A DNA stretch of 64,000 nt from Zobellia laminariae (GCF_009725995.1 NZ_RCNS01000002.1:1054001-1118000); one strand, 5' to 3'. Counted from the stretch's first letter, positions 29,228 to 37,644 are shown. Translations and numbers: made by a program. Notes: generated by a model from the letters alone, not told the origin.

Positions 29228-29313
29228 TTACGGGAGTCGTAAAAAACGGCTATTCATGCAGTACGTGTTTTTTTGCAGCGTAGTAACACGGCCTTTAGGT
29301 CATTTCCCTCAAC
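29228..29313 (-). repeat. Palindromic module B, truncated copy (B0)
   Basis: It matches the three full B modules from TTACGGGAGTCGT through GGCCTTTAGG and the right arm TCATTTCCCTCAAC, but lacks the left arm. It abuts the next palindrome at the shared CAAC core. It marks the left end of the cassette-like array. Confidence 0.85.
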
Positions 29314-29441
29314 GGTCTTGTATATGGTTAGTTGCGTGTTTAAGCAACTAATTTAGCAAACAAAGCACAGATAGAAAATTCCAGCGGAATTTTCGTTAGT
29401 CGGCAGTGACCAAGCAATTAATTATACACGGTGTTGTAACC
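29310..29441 (-). repeat. attC-like imperfect palindrome C1 (site of the 155-aa gene)
   Basis: Starts CAACGGTCTTGTATA and ends TATACACGGTGTTG followed by TAACC, so the ends are imperfectly complementary. Internal hairpins include TAGTTGC/GCAACTA and AAAATTCC/GGAATTTT. It lies directly 3' of the 155-aa gene on that gene's strand. Confidence 0.7.
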
Positions 29442-29447
29442 AGTTTT

Positions 29448-29915
29448 TTAATCAACTATTTCTTGTTTTTTAACGTCAGAAACTTTTTCGTTTTCAAAGG
29501 TCAATATCAAACTATTAAATTGCCAACCAAATCCAGCGCCAGATGTTCCCAAGTCGTAAGTCCAAATATCAGTCGAATCAGCGCTTTCCGAATTTCCAAT
29601 CAATTCAATTACTTCAATTTTCGTTTTTCCGTTTAAAATTCCGCTATTGACTAAATCATCACGCATTTCAAATCTTGAGTTTTTGTCGGCAAACCATCTT
29701 TCTTTTTCAAAATCATATTGAGGTTCGTAAAATAAATAACTAAAGAAAGCCATTACAAGTCCGATATATAAAATCGGTGCAATAATTATAGTTCCTAAAA
29801 TTGAAGTCCAATTTCTGGTTTTCTTATTTTTTATAAATCGCTTTAATATCCAACGTAAAATAAAAAATGTCGGAATTCCGATTAAAATTACTGTGATAGG
29901 TACTTCAGGGCTCAT
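29448..29915 (-). CDS. Two-helix membrane protein with a BamE-like C-terminal domain (cassette gene)
   Basis: A 155-aa protein with hydrophobic segments at about 6-22 (VILIGIPTFFILRWIL) and 38-65 (SILGTIIIAPILYIGLVMAFFSYLF). The soluble C-terminal domain has GILNGKTKIEVIELIGNSE ... DIWTYDLGTSG ... SLILTFENEKVSDVK, the pattern of SmpA/OmlA/BamE-like folds. The BamE resemblance is by pattern only; role unknown. It is enclosed by matching inverted ends (GTTGTAACC at 29433-29441 and GGTTACAAC at 29931-29939) and flanked by long palindromes, as a gene cassette would be. Confidence 0.8.
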   Translation of the reverse strand: MSPEVPITVILIGIPTFFILRWILKRFIKNKKTRNWTSILGTIIIAPILYIGLVMAFFSYLFYEPQYDFEKERWFADKNSRFEMRDDLVNSGILNGKTKIEVIELIGNSESADSTDIWTYDLGTSGAGFGWQFNSLILTFENEKVSDVKKQEIVD

Positions 29916-29930
29916 TCAGTTTCTCAAATT

Positions 29931-30064
29931 GGTTACAACGGTTCGGCTAAGGTTCGTTGCTGTGATTCGTCCGAAGGACAATCCAGCCGAACCCAAAGTT
30001 AGCTTTTTGCGCGTGATTTCCGTTTAGGAAATCCTCAAGCAATGAATTTTAGGCTTTGTTGTAC
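29931..30064 (-). repeat. attC-like imperfect palindrome D1 (site of the 152-aa gene)
   Basis: Runs from GGTTACAAC to GTTGTAC. Inside, GGTTCGGCT (29939-29947) pairs with AGCCGAACC and brackets a GTCCGAAGGAC hairpin, with CAAAGTTAGCT following. The outer CAAC/GTTG cores are shared with the neighbouring cassettes. Confidence 0.7.
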
Positions 30065-30068
30065 TTAG

Positions 30069-30527
30069 TTATTTTTCGAAAATTTGATAGAGATTATAAG
30101 ACGTAAATCCAGCGGTCAAAACTAATATAAGTATTGAAAAAACAAGAATTGACGATTTACCGTAGATTTTCTTTTTGTCCAGTTCCACTAATAATGGGTC
30201 AGTTCTGCTGTTATCTGTTTTTAGATATACTCTAAGCTCTTTTCCAATTGCACTTTTTTCTAAGAATTTTGTCCAATGTACCCTGTAGTGGTCGGTCAAT
30301 TTATATGTTCTTTCAGCCCTATCTGATGTTATCAAAACCAAACGTTCTCTGTCCCTATATGAAAATGATTTTGGGGGTTTGTATTTGTATGTCTCAACGT
30401 AAACCTTATGTAATGTCCCATATTCCTCTGTTAACTCCTTTTTCTCGGAAATCAAGTTTGGGATAGTGTACGCAACTGAGATAATTATAAGGGCAATATT
30501 GATAATTATTGACTTGAAGTTTTTCAA
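30069..30527 (-). CDS. Hypothetical membrane protein with two terminal helices (cassette gene)
   Basis: A 152-aa protein with an N-terminal helix (IIINIALIIISVAYTIPNL) and a C-terminal helix (SSILVFSILILVLTAGFTSY) around an 85-residue basic, beta-rich soluble part (RERLVLITSDRAERTYKL). I recognise no family; the topology recalls DUF3592-type proteins. It lies between cassette-specific inverted ends GTTGTACTTA (30058-30067) and TAAGTACAAC (30547-30556). No promoter is evident inside these ends. Confidence 0.75.
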   Translation of the reverse strand: MKNFKSIIINIALIIISVAYTIPNLISEKKELTEEYGTLHKVYVETYKYKPPKSFSYRDRERLVLITSDRAERTYKLTDHYRVHWTKFLEKSAIGKELRVYLKTDNSRTDPLLVELDKKKIYGKSSILVFSILILVLTAGFTSYNLYQIFEK

Positions 30528-30552
30528 TAAATTATAAGTTTTTAATTAAGTA

Positions 30553-30714
30553 CAACGGTCCGGGTATATCTTCCGGAAGGCGGAGCCTCCCGAGTGGAAG
30601 ATTGCTGTGACTTCTGGAATATATGCCTAGTTGTGTGTAGTTATCTAAAGTAGGTAGTAAAGTTGGCAAAAGCAAAATAGCCTTAATTAAAGTCGCGGCA
30701 TGCCCGGACCGTTG
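30553..30714 (-). repeat. Palindromic module A, copy 1
   Basis: A 162-bp unit with 12-bp perfect inverted ends CAACGGTCCGGG and CCCGGACCGTTG. Internally GGTATATCTTCCGGAAG is nearly complementary to CTTCTGGAATATATGCC. Two further copies of identical length lie at 33334 and 34688, nearly identical in sequence. Confidence 0.92.
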
Positions 30715-30815
30715 AGGGAAATGAGTGTTACGGGAGTCGTGAAAAAACAGCTATTCATGCAGTACGTGTTTTTTTGCAGCGGAGTAACACGGCCTTTAGG
30801 TCATTTCCCTCAACG
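30710..30815 (-). repeat. Palindromic module B, copy 1 (gene-free)
   Basis: A 106-bp unit with 15-bp perfect inverted ends CGTTGAGGGAAATGA and TCATTTCCCTCAACG, then GTGTTAC/GTAACAC, then AAAAAACA/TGTTTTTT. It shares the CGTTG core with module A on the left. Confidence 0.92.
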
Positions 30816-31007
30816 TTAAGTATAAGAAATCGTAGGGCAGGTGATAAGCACTATCGTTTCGGTTTATTACTTAGCTAAATATAAATATTTTGCTTTTATC
30901 TTTTCTACTATAAAACGCCAAATTTTATATTTAGCGGACTTTTTTAATATTCACAGACCTTTCGGTTTAGCACAAACGCCCTATGTTTTTTATACACTGT
31001 TGGCAAC
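30811..31007 (-). repeat. attC-like palindrome E1 (site of the Mrr-STAND gene)
   Basis: Begins CAACGTTAAGTATAAGAAATCGTAGGG and ends CCCTATGTTTTTTATACACTGTTGGCAAC; the outer arms are imperfectly complementary over about 20 bp. It directly follows the 3' end of the STAND gene on that gene's strand. Confidence 0.65.
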
Positions 31008-31009
31008 AG

Positions 31010-33301
31010 TTATTTTTCCAACAAGCTATTAAAAATATTTCCGATTACTATGTCTTCATTTCTCTCTGGATTCTCGTGTTTATTTATTCTGCTTTCTTCG
31101 ATATAACTTTCTGCTTGAGATTCAAGATAATCTTGATATTCATTTTCTTTGGTATTTAATTCCTGAATTTGGTCTTGAAAATCAACTTCAAACATTGTTT
31201 CATAGTCAACTAAATTATTTTTAAAATCATAAACGTCCGAATCGTCTAGCTTTATAATTTCTCTATTTACAACGCTTTCAATTTTTTCTAAAAATTCTTC
31301 TCCTTTTATGGTGTCACTATAACTTGTTGGAAAAATCGTCTCTAATTCTGATAAAAGTTCAAAATGACTAACGAAATCAAGGTTTTCTATAAATACATCT
31401 ATAATTCGCTCCTCATTATATTTGAATTCATCTAAATCTATTGTGGCAAGAATATCTACATAGGCTCTTAATTCTGAATAATCTCCATTATTTATGTAAA
31501 TGATTTTTTGAAATTCCGTATGAATAAATTTCTTTAGTTTTTCATTTTCTAGTCCATACTCAACAATTATGCTTTCTAAAAAAGAATAAGTTGTTCTTTG
31601 GTCTTTGTACCAACTTAATTTTTCATTATTGCGATTAAGCGTGATAACAGTCGAATTTTTAAGTGTCGAGTATTTTTCAATTATTCTATCTATTGATATT
31701 TCTTTAAGACTTTTGTTTAAATAAATTTTACGCTTGTTATTAGCATCATCACTTTTTTTAGTTGTAAATATTCTTAAAAATTGGTTGTTGTATATATTGG
31801 ACTGAAGTAAACTTTTTATCAAATCGTTTTTATTTTTAAGATAATTCACTAAAAAATCTTGAATTGATGGATTTTGATACTCAACAGCAATTTTGTCTTT
31901 TGAATCTTTTTGGGTTTTTATAAATGTATTTTCTAATTCCTTGATTGTTCTATTAAACTGTATGGAATCAAAGGTTATTAAATATTTATAGTTGTAAATT
32001 TTAAAAAATTCTTCGGTTGCTTCTTCCCAATCTTCCAGTAATGCAGGAGTTCCCATTGTTAAAAGTACTAATAGTGCATATTGTGAAAACTTATTTAAAG
32101 TATTTTCGTAAGCATAAAGCCAAACACTATCTGGGTTTTCAAAAAACTCCAATAAAGCACTTGAGAATTGTTCAGCATCGCAATGTTCCCAAATTCGTCT
32201 ATTTATTATAGCTTCTATTATCCTAGGATTATAACTTCTATGCTTAACTAATCTTAGATAAGATTTATTATTTATTAGATTAGCAATATGTGAGATAGGA
32301 ACATCTGAAAAATATAAATGATTGTATAGAATTTGAGCCTTTATGATATTTGTGTATGATGATAAATCCAATACACACTTTGCAATTTCAATGTTTTTGA
32401 TACTAAATGCTTCGAAAGAAGATTTCGCTTGATTGAGTATGTATTCACGAGTTGTAAAAATTAAAGCTTTATTATGAGATTTTTTAATCTTCTCTATAAA
32501 CTTCACTATTTTATTATCTTCATTTGGTAAAAGTTTGTTTTCTAAAAAATTTTTACCCAAAAAATCATCAAAAAAGAAGGCTTGTTTTTTGTCGTCATTA
32601 AACATTTCATAACCATCGTCAATTGATTGATTTAGGTAAACAAATTCATCAAAGTCTTTTGATAGAAGGTACAATACAATTACCCTTGCTAAAGTTGTTT
32701 TTCCTATACCTGGAATACCTGAAATAATTAAGTATTTATGGTCTTTAAGAATTTTTAGAGCTTCATCAAAACTATCATTTTGGACATATAATTTAATCTG
32801 TTCTTTTATTTCTTCTAATTCAAATGCAGTTTGATTATATACTTTACTGTGGAGAACTTTTTCAAGAATATTAGTGCTAGACAACCACAGTTTGTAATAC
32901 TGTTTTTCTATTTCCCCATATTGTCCAATGAGATTATTAAAATCATCCTTACCATAAATATCTTCAGTACTTTTGATATATGGACTGAACAGGTTAAATA
33001 TTTCAGTTTTGTTACCCGGTGTTAGTCCAACACTTGTAGTGATGAAATACTTTTCTGGAGAAAGTTTTTCTACTTTTTTAACTTCTTTGTTTAAATTGGA
33101 GATTAGTGATTTATAATCCGCATATCGTTTTGCTTGAATGATATTTTTTTTCTTTTCAGCTGTAGCAAATCTTAAGTCAATTCCCCCATCTGGTCCAGAA
33201 GTAAAACTTTCAATAAATATTCCGAGTTTTTTTTGAAGCAAATCTCTAGAAAGATTCTCAAATTCATTTGGGGATAATACTAAAAAATCATAATCTATCA
33301 T
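31010..33301 (-). CDS. Mrr-type nuclease fused to a STAND NTPase, probable antiphage protein (cassette gene)
   Basis: A 763-aa protein. Residues about 1-120 form a PD-(D/E)XK nuclease of the Mrr_cat type: SPNEFENLSRDLLQKKLG, then TSGPDGGIDLRF with the catalytic Asp and IIQAKRY with Gln-x-Lys. A P-loop NTPase follows: Walker A GIPGIGKTTLA (about 198-208), Walker B AFFFDDFLG (about 240), and a sensor segment ALIFTTREYIL, the order seen in nSTAND3/Avs-like ATPases. The remaining 400 residues are alpha-helical and probably sense the trigger. Nuclease-STAND proteins are known phage-defence effectors; that role here is inferred. The gene sits in a cassette with ends GTTGGCAACA and TGTTGCCAAC and has low GC content. 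Confidence 0.9.
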   Translation of the reverse strand: MIDYDFLVLSPNEFENLSRDLLQKKLGIFIESFTSGPDGGIDLRFATAEKKKNIIQAKRYADYKSLISNLNKEVKKVEKLSPEKYFITTSVGLTPGNKTEIFNLFSPYIKSTEDIYGKDDFNNLIGQYGEIEKQYYKLWLSSTNILEKVLHSKVYNQTAFELEEIKEQIKLYVQNDSFDEALKILKDHKYLIISGIPGIGKTTLARVIVLYLLSKDFDEFVYLNQSIDDGYEMFNDDKKQAFFFDDFLGKNFLENKLLPNEDNKIVKFIEKIKKSHNKALIFTTREYILNQAKSSFEAFSIKNIEIAKCVLDLSSYTNIIKAQILYNHLYFSDVPISHIANLINNKSYLRLVKHRSYNPRIIEAIINRRIWEHCDAEQFSSALLEFFENPDSVWLYAYENTLNKFSQYALLVLLTMGTPALLEDWEEATEEFFKIYNYKYLITFDSIQFNRTIKELENTFIKTQKDSKDKIAVEYQNPSIQDFLVNYLKNKNDLIKSLLQSNIYNNQFLRIFTTKKSDDANNKRKIYLNKSLKEISIDRIIEKYSTLKNSTVITLNRNNEKLSWYKDQRTTYSFLESIIVEYGLENEKLKKFIHTEFQKIIYINNGDYSELRAYVDILATIDLDEFKYNEERIIDVFIENLDFVSHFELLSELETIFPTSYSDTIKGEEFLEKIESVVNREIIKLDDSDVYDFKNNLVDYETMFEVDFQDQIQELNTKENEYQDYLESQAESYIEESRINKHENPERNEDIVIGNIFNSLLEK

Positions 33302-33333
33302 TTTAAATGTTTATTGAGTGCTCTAATTGTTGC

Positions 33334-33495
33334 CAACGGTCCGGGTATATCTTCCGGTAGGCGCAGCCTCCCGAGTGGAAGATTGCTGCGACTTCTGGAA
33401 TATATGCCTAGTTGTGTGTAGTTATCTAAAGTAGGTAGTAAAGTTGGCAAAAGCAAAATAGCCTTAATTAAAGTCGCGGCATACCCGGACCGTTG
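33334..33495 (-). repeat. Palindromic module A, copy 2
   Basis: 162 bp, same ends and internal structure as copy 1, differing at only a few positions, for example TTCCGGTAGGCGCAG in place of TTCCGGAAGGCGGAG. Confidence 0.92.
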
Positions 33496-33596
33496 AGGGA
33501 AATGAGTGTTACGGGAGTCGTGAAAAAACAGCTATTCATGCAGTACGTGTTTTTTTGCAGCGGAGTAACACGGCCTTTAGGTCATTTCCCTCAACG
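33491..33596 (-). repeat. Palindromic module B, copy 2 (gene-free)
   Basis: 106 bp; appears identical to copy 1, joined to module A by the shared CGTTG and to the next palindrome by CAACG. Confidence 0.92.
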
Positions 33597-33784
33597 GTTT
33601 AGCTATGAACAGTACGGGAGCAAACTAGCGTTTGCTTTCCGCCACGCACATAGCGAAATCTTTTTGTTTTGATTTATTTTTTCCTGTCCAAAGCAAAATC
33701 CCAAAGATTTTGCGGACTTCATAAAAATACACAAACCTTCGCGGTTAAGCCCGAAGCCCGTATTGTTTATAGGTTTTGTTGTAC
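33592..33784 (-). repeat. attC-like palindrome F1 (site of the DUF6624 gene)
   Basis: The left arm CAACGGTTTAGCTATGAACA continuing to GTACGGG is imperfectly complementary to the right arm CCCGTATTGTTTATAGG continuing to TTTTGTTG. Internal AGCAAAATC/GATTTTGC and GCAAAC/GTTTGC pairs extend the fold. The right end is similar to E1. Confidence 0.65.
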
Positions 33785-33789
33785 GCAGT

Positions 33790-34662
33790 TTATTCCCTTT
33801 GTTGGACATCAAATACTATATCCATTTGACTAAGAAATTCTCCTAAGGGACCTAATCCGACTTCAGCTCTTCTTTTGTCAACATATTCCGGCTCTTGAAG
33901 ATTATAGATTTCTAACTTTCCAGAATGGTTAATTTCACGGAGTTGTGACCCATAAATTTGTGGTTTTCCATCATACATTAGCATTCTATCTTCCATGTAG
34001 GCTATTTGACTTTTCTGTAAATCCCCATTTTCAGCAGAATTTTTCAATAAAGAGAAATACTTCTTTCTATGAAAATTATCGCTGTGTTGAAAGACTAACC
34101 AAATAGCAGACATTTGTTTTTCTGTAACATCATTTAAAGTTGGCATTCCACATTTTTCAATTATGCTAATTACCTTAATTAAATTTTCCCTATCAATTTT
34201 TGGGTCCATTTCATTGTGATTATCACTCAACCTCATATTTTGGTCAAGGTCATATATCTTGGTCAATAGATTATTGATATTACTGCAATCTACATCTATT
34301 GGCGTTATAGGTTCAATAATTTCTTTTTCGTAGATGGCGGCAATCTTTTTTTGAAGTGTAATGTCCGTTTCATTGGCAATTCTGACAACAATTTCTTTAA
34401 TTTCATCATTTTTATTTACAAACTTATCCGTTGTCAATTGCTCAGGATTCTGTAGTTTTCTCACAGAATCTAGTGAGATGACATTACCATCTGCATTTTT
34501 ATAAATTACATCATCTGGATTGAAGGATATTCTTTTCTCTGCTCTTTCGAGTAATTCAGATTCCGATAGTTTTCTTAGGCTTTCATTTTTGCCGTTACCC
34601 TCGTTTTTACAGGAAATAATAACTATTACTAATAGATAAAATGCTAAATATTTTAATCTCAT
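33790..34662 (-). CDS. DUF6624-like lipoprotein (cassette gene)
   Basis: A 290-aa predicted lipoprotein: residues 1-18 (MRLKYLAFYLLVIVIISC) end in a lipobox with Cys18. The C-terminal half carries the conserved pattern DQNMRLSDNHNEMDPKID, CGMPTLNDV, SAIWLVFQHSD, MEDRMLMYDGKPQIYGSQ, which I associate with DUF6624, a domain of unknown function common in Bacteroidota accessory regions. The gene is enclosed by GTTGTACGCA (33778-33787) and TGCGTACAAC (34682-34691), complementary 10-bp ends specific to this cassette. Confidence 0.85.
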   Translation of the reverse strand: MRLKYLAFYLLVIVIISCKNEGNGKNESLRKLSESELLERAEKRISFNPDDVIYKNADGNVISLDSVRKLQNPEQLTTDKFVNKNDEIKEIVVRIANETDITLQKKIAAIYEKEIIEPITPIDVDCSNINNLLTKIYDLDQNMRLSDNHNEMDPKIDRENLIKVISIIEKCGMPTLNDVTEKQMSAIWLVFQHSDNFHRKKYFSLLKNSAENGDLQKSQIAYMEDRMLMYDGKPQIYGSQLREINHSGKLEIYNLQEPEYVDKRRAEVGLGPLGEFLSQMDIVFDVQQRE

Positions 34663-34687
34663 TTTTTGGGTTTAGCGAAATTGCGTA

Positions 34688-34849
34688 CAACGGTCCGGGT
34701 ATATCTTCCGGAAGGCGCAGCCTACCGAGTGGAAGATTGCTGTGACTTCTGGAATATATGCCTAGTTGTGTGTAGTTATCTAAAGTAGGCAGTAAAGTTG
34801 GCAAAAACAAAATAGCCTTAATTAAAGTCGCGGCATGCCCGGACCGTTG
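34688..34849 (-). repeat. Palindromic module A, copy 3
   Basis: 162 bp with the same inverted ends; differs from copy 1 at a few internal positions (for example AAAAACAAAATAGCC and GCGCAGCCTACCGAG). Confidence 0.92.
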
Positions 34850-34949
34850 AGGGAAATGAGTGTTACGGGAGTCGTGAAAAAACAGCTATTTATGCAGTAC
34901 GTGTTTTTTTGCAGCGGAGTAACACGGCCTTTAGGTCATTTCCCTCAAC
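34845..34949 (-). repeat. Palindromic module B, copy 3, right end of the array
   Basis: It matches copies 1 and 2 except for single changes (TATTTATGC). The final CAAC runs into ACACATATATATGTGT, a perfect 16-bp palindrome (34947-34962) that borders the array on the side where an integron attachment site would be expected. Confidence 0.9.
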
Positions 34950-35181
34950 ACATATATATGTGTAATTAATCCTCAAGATACAAAAAGAATCAAAAATCTC
35001 ACTATCTACCGTAGATAAGGAAATGAGGGCTATTCTATAAGGTAGGTATTCTGTATATCACTTTTAGCTTTCTTTACTTTTGATATACAAAATGAGGTAT
35101 AGCTTTTTAAAAATTATAGTGATGCAATATATATTTTAAGTTTATAGTTTAAAATCAAGTCCTATAATTTTTCCCATTTAG
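34950..35181. other. Intergenic region right of the cassette array
   Basis: No ORF, integrase remnant or tRNA is visible. The only structured element is the palindrome that overlaps the end of module B copy 3. Confidence 0.4.
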
Positions 35182-35967
35182 TTAAGGGCGTTCCTCAACT
35201 TTAACAAGATGTTCAATTGGAAAAACCGAAGGGCCAAATTGATTGAAAATAGCAACATCTGCAGCATCACGACCAAAACCCAGAACAACATAACCTCCCG
35301 GAGAATCTACTTGGGTGGCATCAAAAGTATACCATCGGTTACCAATATATGCTTCAAACCAAGCATGCATATCCATTGGCTCTAAATTGTGTAAATAACC
35401 AACAACAATACGGGCTGGGATGCTCAAACTTCGGCACAAGGCTATTCCCAAATGAGCCAAGTCCCGGCATACACCAAACTGTCTATTATTAACCTGAATT
35501 GCAGATAAGGGCTCATTATTACTACCAGGCAGATACTCAATATTCTCACGCAACCAATTGGTAATTGCAGAAACTTGATTATACCCCATTAATTGGCCTT
35601 CAGTAATAGCTGCGCCCATTTCGTTAAAACAATCAGACTCGCAATATCTACTAGGTAATAGATAGCTTAATACGGCATTTGGTAAATTCTGGATTTCAAC
35701 AAATGGTGAGTCAAAACCTTGGTCAATGAAATTAGAGGTTACAACATCTGAAGAAGTAGCAATTGAGAACATACCGGGTTGGGCAATTAATCGTTGACAA
35801 AGATTGCCGTAGTTGTCCGTAAATTCAACAACAGGAGTACTTGGTGTAATTTTATATTCCTCTCTTTCTACCCATTGCTGGCTACCACTACGTGGCCTCA
35901 ACATAAGTATAAATGGGGTGGGCTCAAAAATCTCGAACTTTAGGTCACAGCTTGTACGTAAACGCAT
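35182..35967 (-). CDS. Transglutaminase-like cysteine protease family protein
   Basis: A 261-aa protein with an N-terminal beta domain (residues about 1-110, including PTPFILMLRPRSG as in bacterial transglutaminase N-domains) and a catalytic core with a complete triad: Cys in FGVCRDLAHL, His in MDMHAWFEAYIG and Asp in YTFDATQVD. The helix LCRSLSIPARIVVGYLHNLE lies between them. The pattern is the same as in the transglutaminases of the ATP-grasp modules at 54-64 kb, but no such partner adjoins it here. Likely cytoplasmic; substrate unknown. Confidence 0.92.
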   Translation of the reverse strand: MRLRTSCDLKFEIFEPTPFILMLRPRSGSQQWVEREEYKITPSTPVVEFTDNYGNLCQRLIAQPGMFSIATSSDVVTSNFIDQGFDSPFVEIQNLPNAVLSYLLPSRYCESDCFNEMGAAITEGQLMGYNQVSAITNWLRENIEYLPGSNNEPLSAIQVNNRQFGVCRDLAHLGIALCRSLSIPARIVVGYLHNLEPMDMHAWFEAYIGNRWYTFDATQVDSPGGYVVLGFGRDAADVAIFNQFGPSVFPIEHLVKVEERP

Positions 35968-36134
35968 ATATCAATTTTTTCAAGACTCTAATTATACAAT
36001 AAATACTAGCCCAATTCTAAGTAAGGAATGAAGTAAACTGCTTACACAAATCTCGGCTATTTTAAATCAGTATCACCTATTAACTTAAACTCTTCGTCAC
36101 TATTTTTTTTTAGTTGATTCTATGCAGTTTTTAG

Positions 36135-36941
36135 CTATTTGGCTTCTTCATAATTTTCCAATATTGCCAATACCATTTGGGCAGAATTGACGGACGCTAC
36201 TTTTACAAATTTGAAATAATCTGAGTGTGCTGCTGTATTGGCGTTATCACTACAGCTTCTAATAACAATAAAGGGCACTTGCAACATAGTGCATATCTGT
36301 GCAACAGCTGCGCCCTCCATTTCTGTTGCCAGTGCATTAAAATTGGTATACAGTTCTTTTGCTTTTATTGGATCGCTTACAAAGGTGTCTCCAGTAGCAA
36401 TAGCGCCAATATAAAAGGTAGGAATTCTATTGTTTAGTGGTTTCAATTTAATTTGCTTTGAAACCTTCTTACTTTGTTCCAATAAGTGGGGGTCTACATT
36501 CAGATACAAAGGATTTCGCTCATTATTTTTCGTCAGATTTCTAGTAGGCCAAATTTCAAATGAACCCTCTTTTAATTCTCCAAAATCATATTGAATCATT
36601 TTATCTGAGATCACAATATCTCCAGGCTCAATATTGGGGTCTAACCCACCTGCAACTCCTGTAAATAGTAACGCATCTACCTTAAAGTTCGCTATTAGAA
36701 TAGCGGTACTATATCCCGCATTCACTTTACCTATGCCTGCCTTTAAAAGAACTACCTTCTGGCCTTTAAGCTTTCCCGTATAAAAAGTAACTCCATTTTT
36801 ATGGATCTCCTTTTTGTTTTTCAAAACCTCTTTTAACAATTCTATTTCTTCATCCATGGCGCCCATAATAGCTATACGCTGGCCTTGTACTGTACAAACA
36901 AGAAGGAACATAAGAATGAGTGCTATTTGTTTTAAAGCCAT
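36135..36941 (-). CDS. mtnN: Exported 5'-methylthioadenosine/S-adenosylhomocysteine nucleosidase
   Basis: A 268-aa nucleosidase preceded by a signal peptide (LKQIALILMFLLVCTVQGQ). The MTAN core follows: IAIMGAMDEEIELL, VVLLKAGIGKVNAG, FTGVAGGLDPNIEPGDIV, ATEMEGAAVAQICTML with the catalytic Glu, and FIVIRSCSDNA with the catalytic Asp. It should cleave MTA or SAH to adenine and the thio-ribose, outside the inner membrane. Its start overlaps the end of the NCS2 purine permease gene by 10 bp on the same strand, implying translational coupling: adenine released in the periplasm could then be imported. Confidence 0.93.
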   Translation of the reverse strand: MALKQIALILMFLLVCTVQGQRIAIMGAMDEEIELLKEVLKNKKEIHKNGVTFYTGKLKGQKVVLLKAGIGKVNAGYSTAILIANFKVDALLFTGVAGGLDPNIEPGDIVISDKMIQYDFGELKEGSFEIWPTRNLTKNNERNPLYLNVDPHLLEQSKKVSKQIKLKPLNNRIPTFYIGAIATGDTFVSDPIKAKELYTNFNALATEMEGAAVAQICTMLQVPFIVIRSCSDNANTAAHSDYFKFVKVASVNSAQMVLAILENYEEAK

Positions 36942-37582
36942 AAATACAGAAGGGATAAGAGATTAATTATCAAAAGAGCAGGATTAATATCCTCCCTTTT
37001 ACCTGAAAAGAATTTAAGTAAAGTCCAGCTTAAGAAACCAAAAATGATTCCTGTAGTTATGCTATACGTCAACGGCATAAGAATCATTGTAAAAAAGACA
37101 GGAATAGCCTCATCTGGCATACTCCAGTTAATTTTGGTTAATGGTTTCATCATAAAAGAACCAACAAGGACCAAAGCAATAGAACTGGCAATACTGGGTA
37201 CAATGGATAAAAGCGGTGAGAAAAATAAAAAAGGTAGAAATAAAATCCCCGCTGTAATTGCGGTAAGCCCCGTTTTTCCACCTTCGCGGATACCTACTGC
37301 GGATTCTATATATACGGTTCCCGAGCTTGTACCTACAAGACCGGAAAAGATGGTGGTAATGGCATCTGCCAAAAGTGATTTTTTAAGGTTTCTTGGATTC
37401 CCGTCCTCATCTTTATATCCAGATGCTTCGGCAAGACCAACAAATGTAGAAAGACTGTCAAACAAATCCGTAAACGCAAAAACAAAAACTACAGGTAGAA
37501 AAGCATATTGAATAGATCCAAACAGATTCGCTTTTAGGAAAAGACTAAAATCCGGCATAGCAAATATCCCGTTGTAATTCAC
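36932..37582 (-). pseudogene. NCS2-family purine permease, C-terminal part after a frameshift
   Basis: The 216-codon open part (GTG at 37582) carries helices 6 to 14 of an NCS2/AzgA-type transporter: FVFAFTDLFDSLSTFVGLAE, TSSGTVYIESAVGIREGGKTG (a signature region) and LVGSFMMKPL. Upstream in the same frame the sequence reads LAWPIGRWWGDASIVNFGVP without a start codon, so it belongs to the protein whose N-terminal part is at 37645-38235. It is probably non-functional unless the frame is restored. Confidence 0.85.
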
Positions 37583-37644
37583 TAGTGTTGGTACTCCAAA
37601 ATTTACTATTGAGGCATCTCCCCACCACCTTCCTATAGGCCATG

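Noticed and set aside
33603..33812. 69-codon minus-strand ORF in palindrome F1
   Set aside because: It lies almost wholly within an attC-like palindrome, and its codons follow the repeat rather than a protein pattern.
30553..34949. Repeats read as insertion sequences
   Set aside because: No transposase frame lies between the inverted ends, and no target duplications were seen.
29228..34962. Palindromic repeats read as a CRISPR array
   Set aside because: Units are over 100 bp, internally palindromic and separated by genes; there are no short regular spacers and no cas genes.
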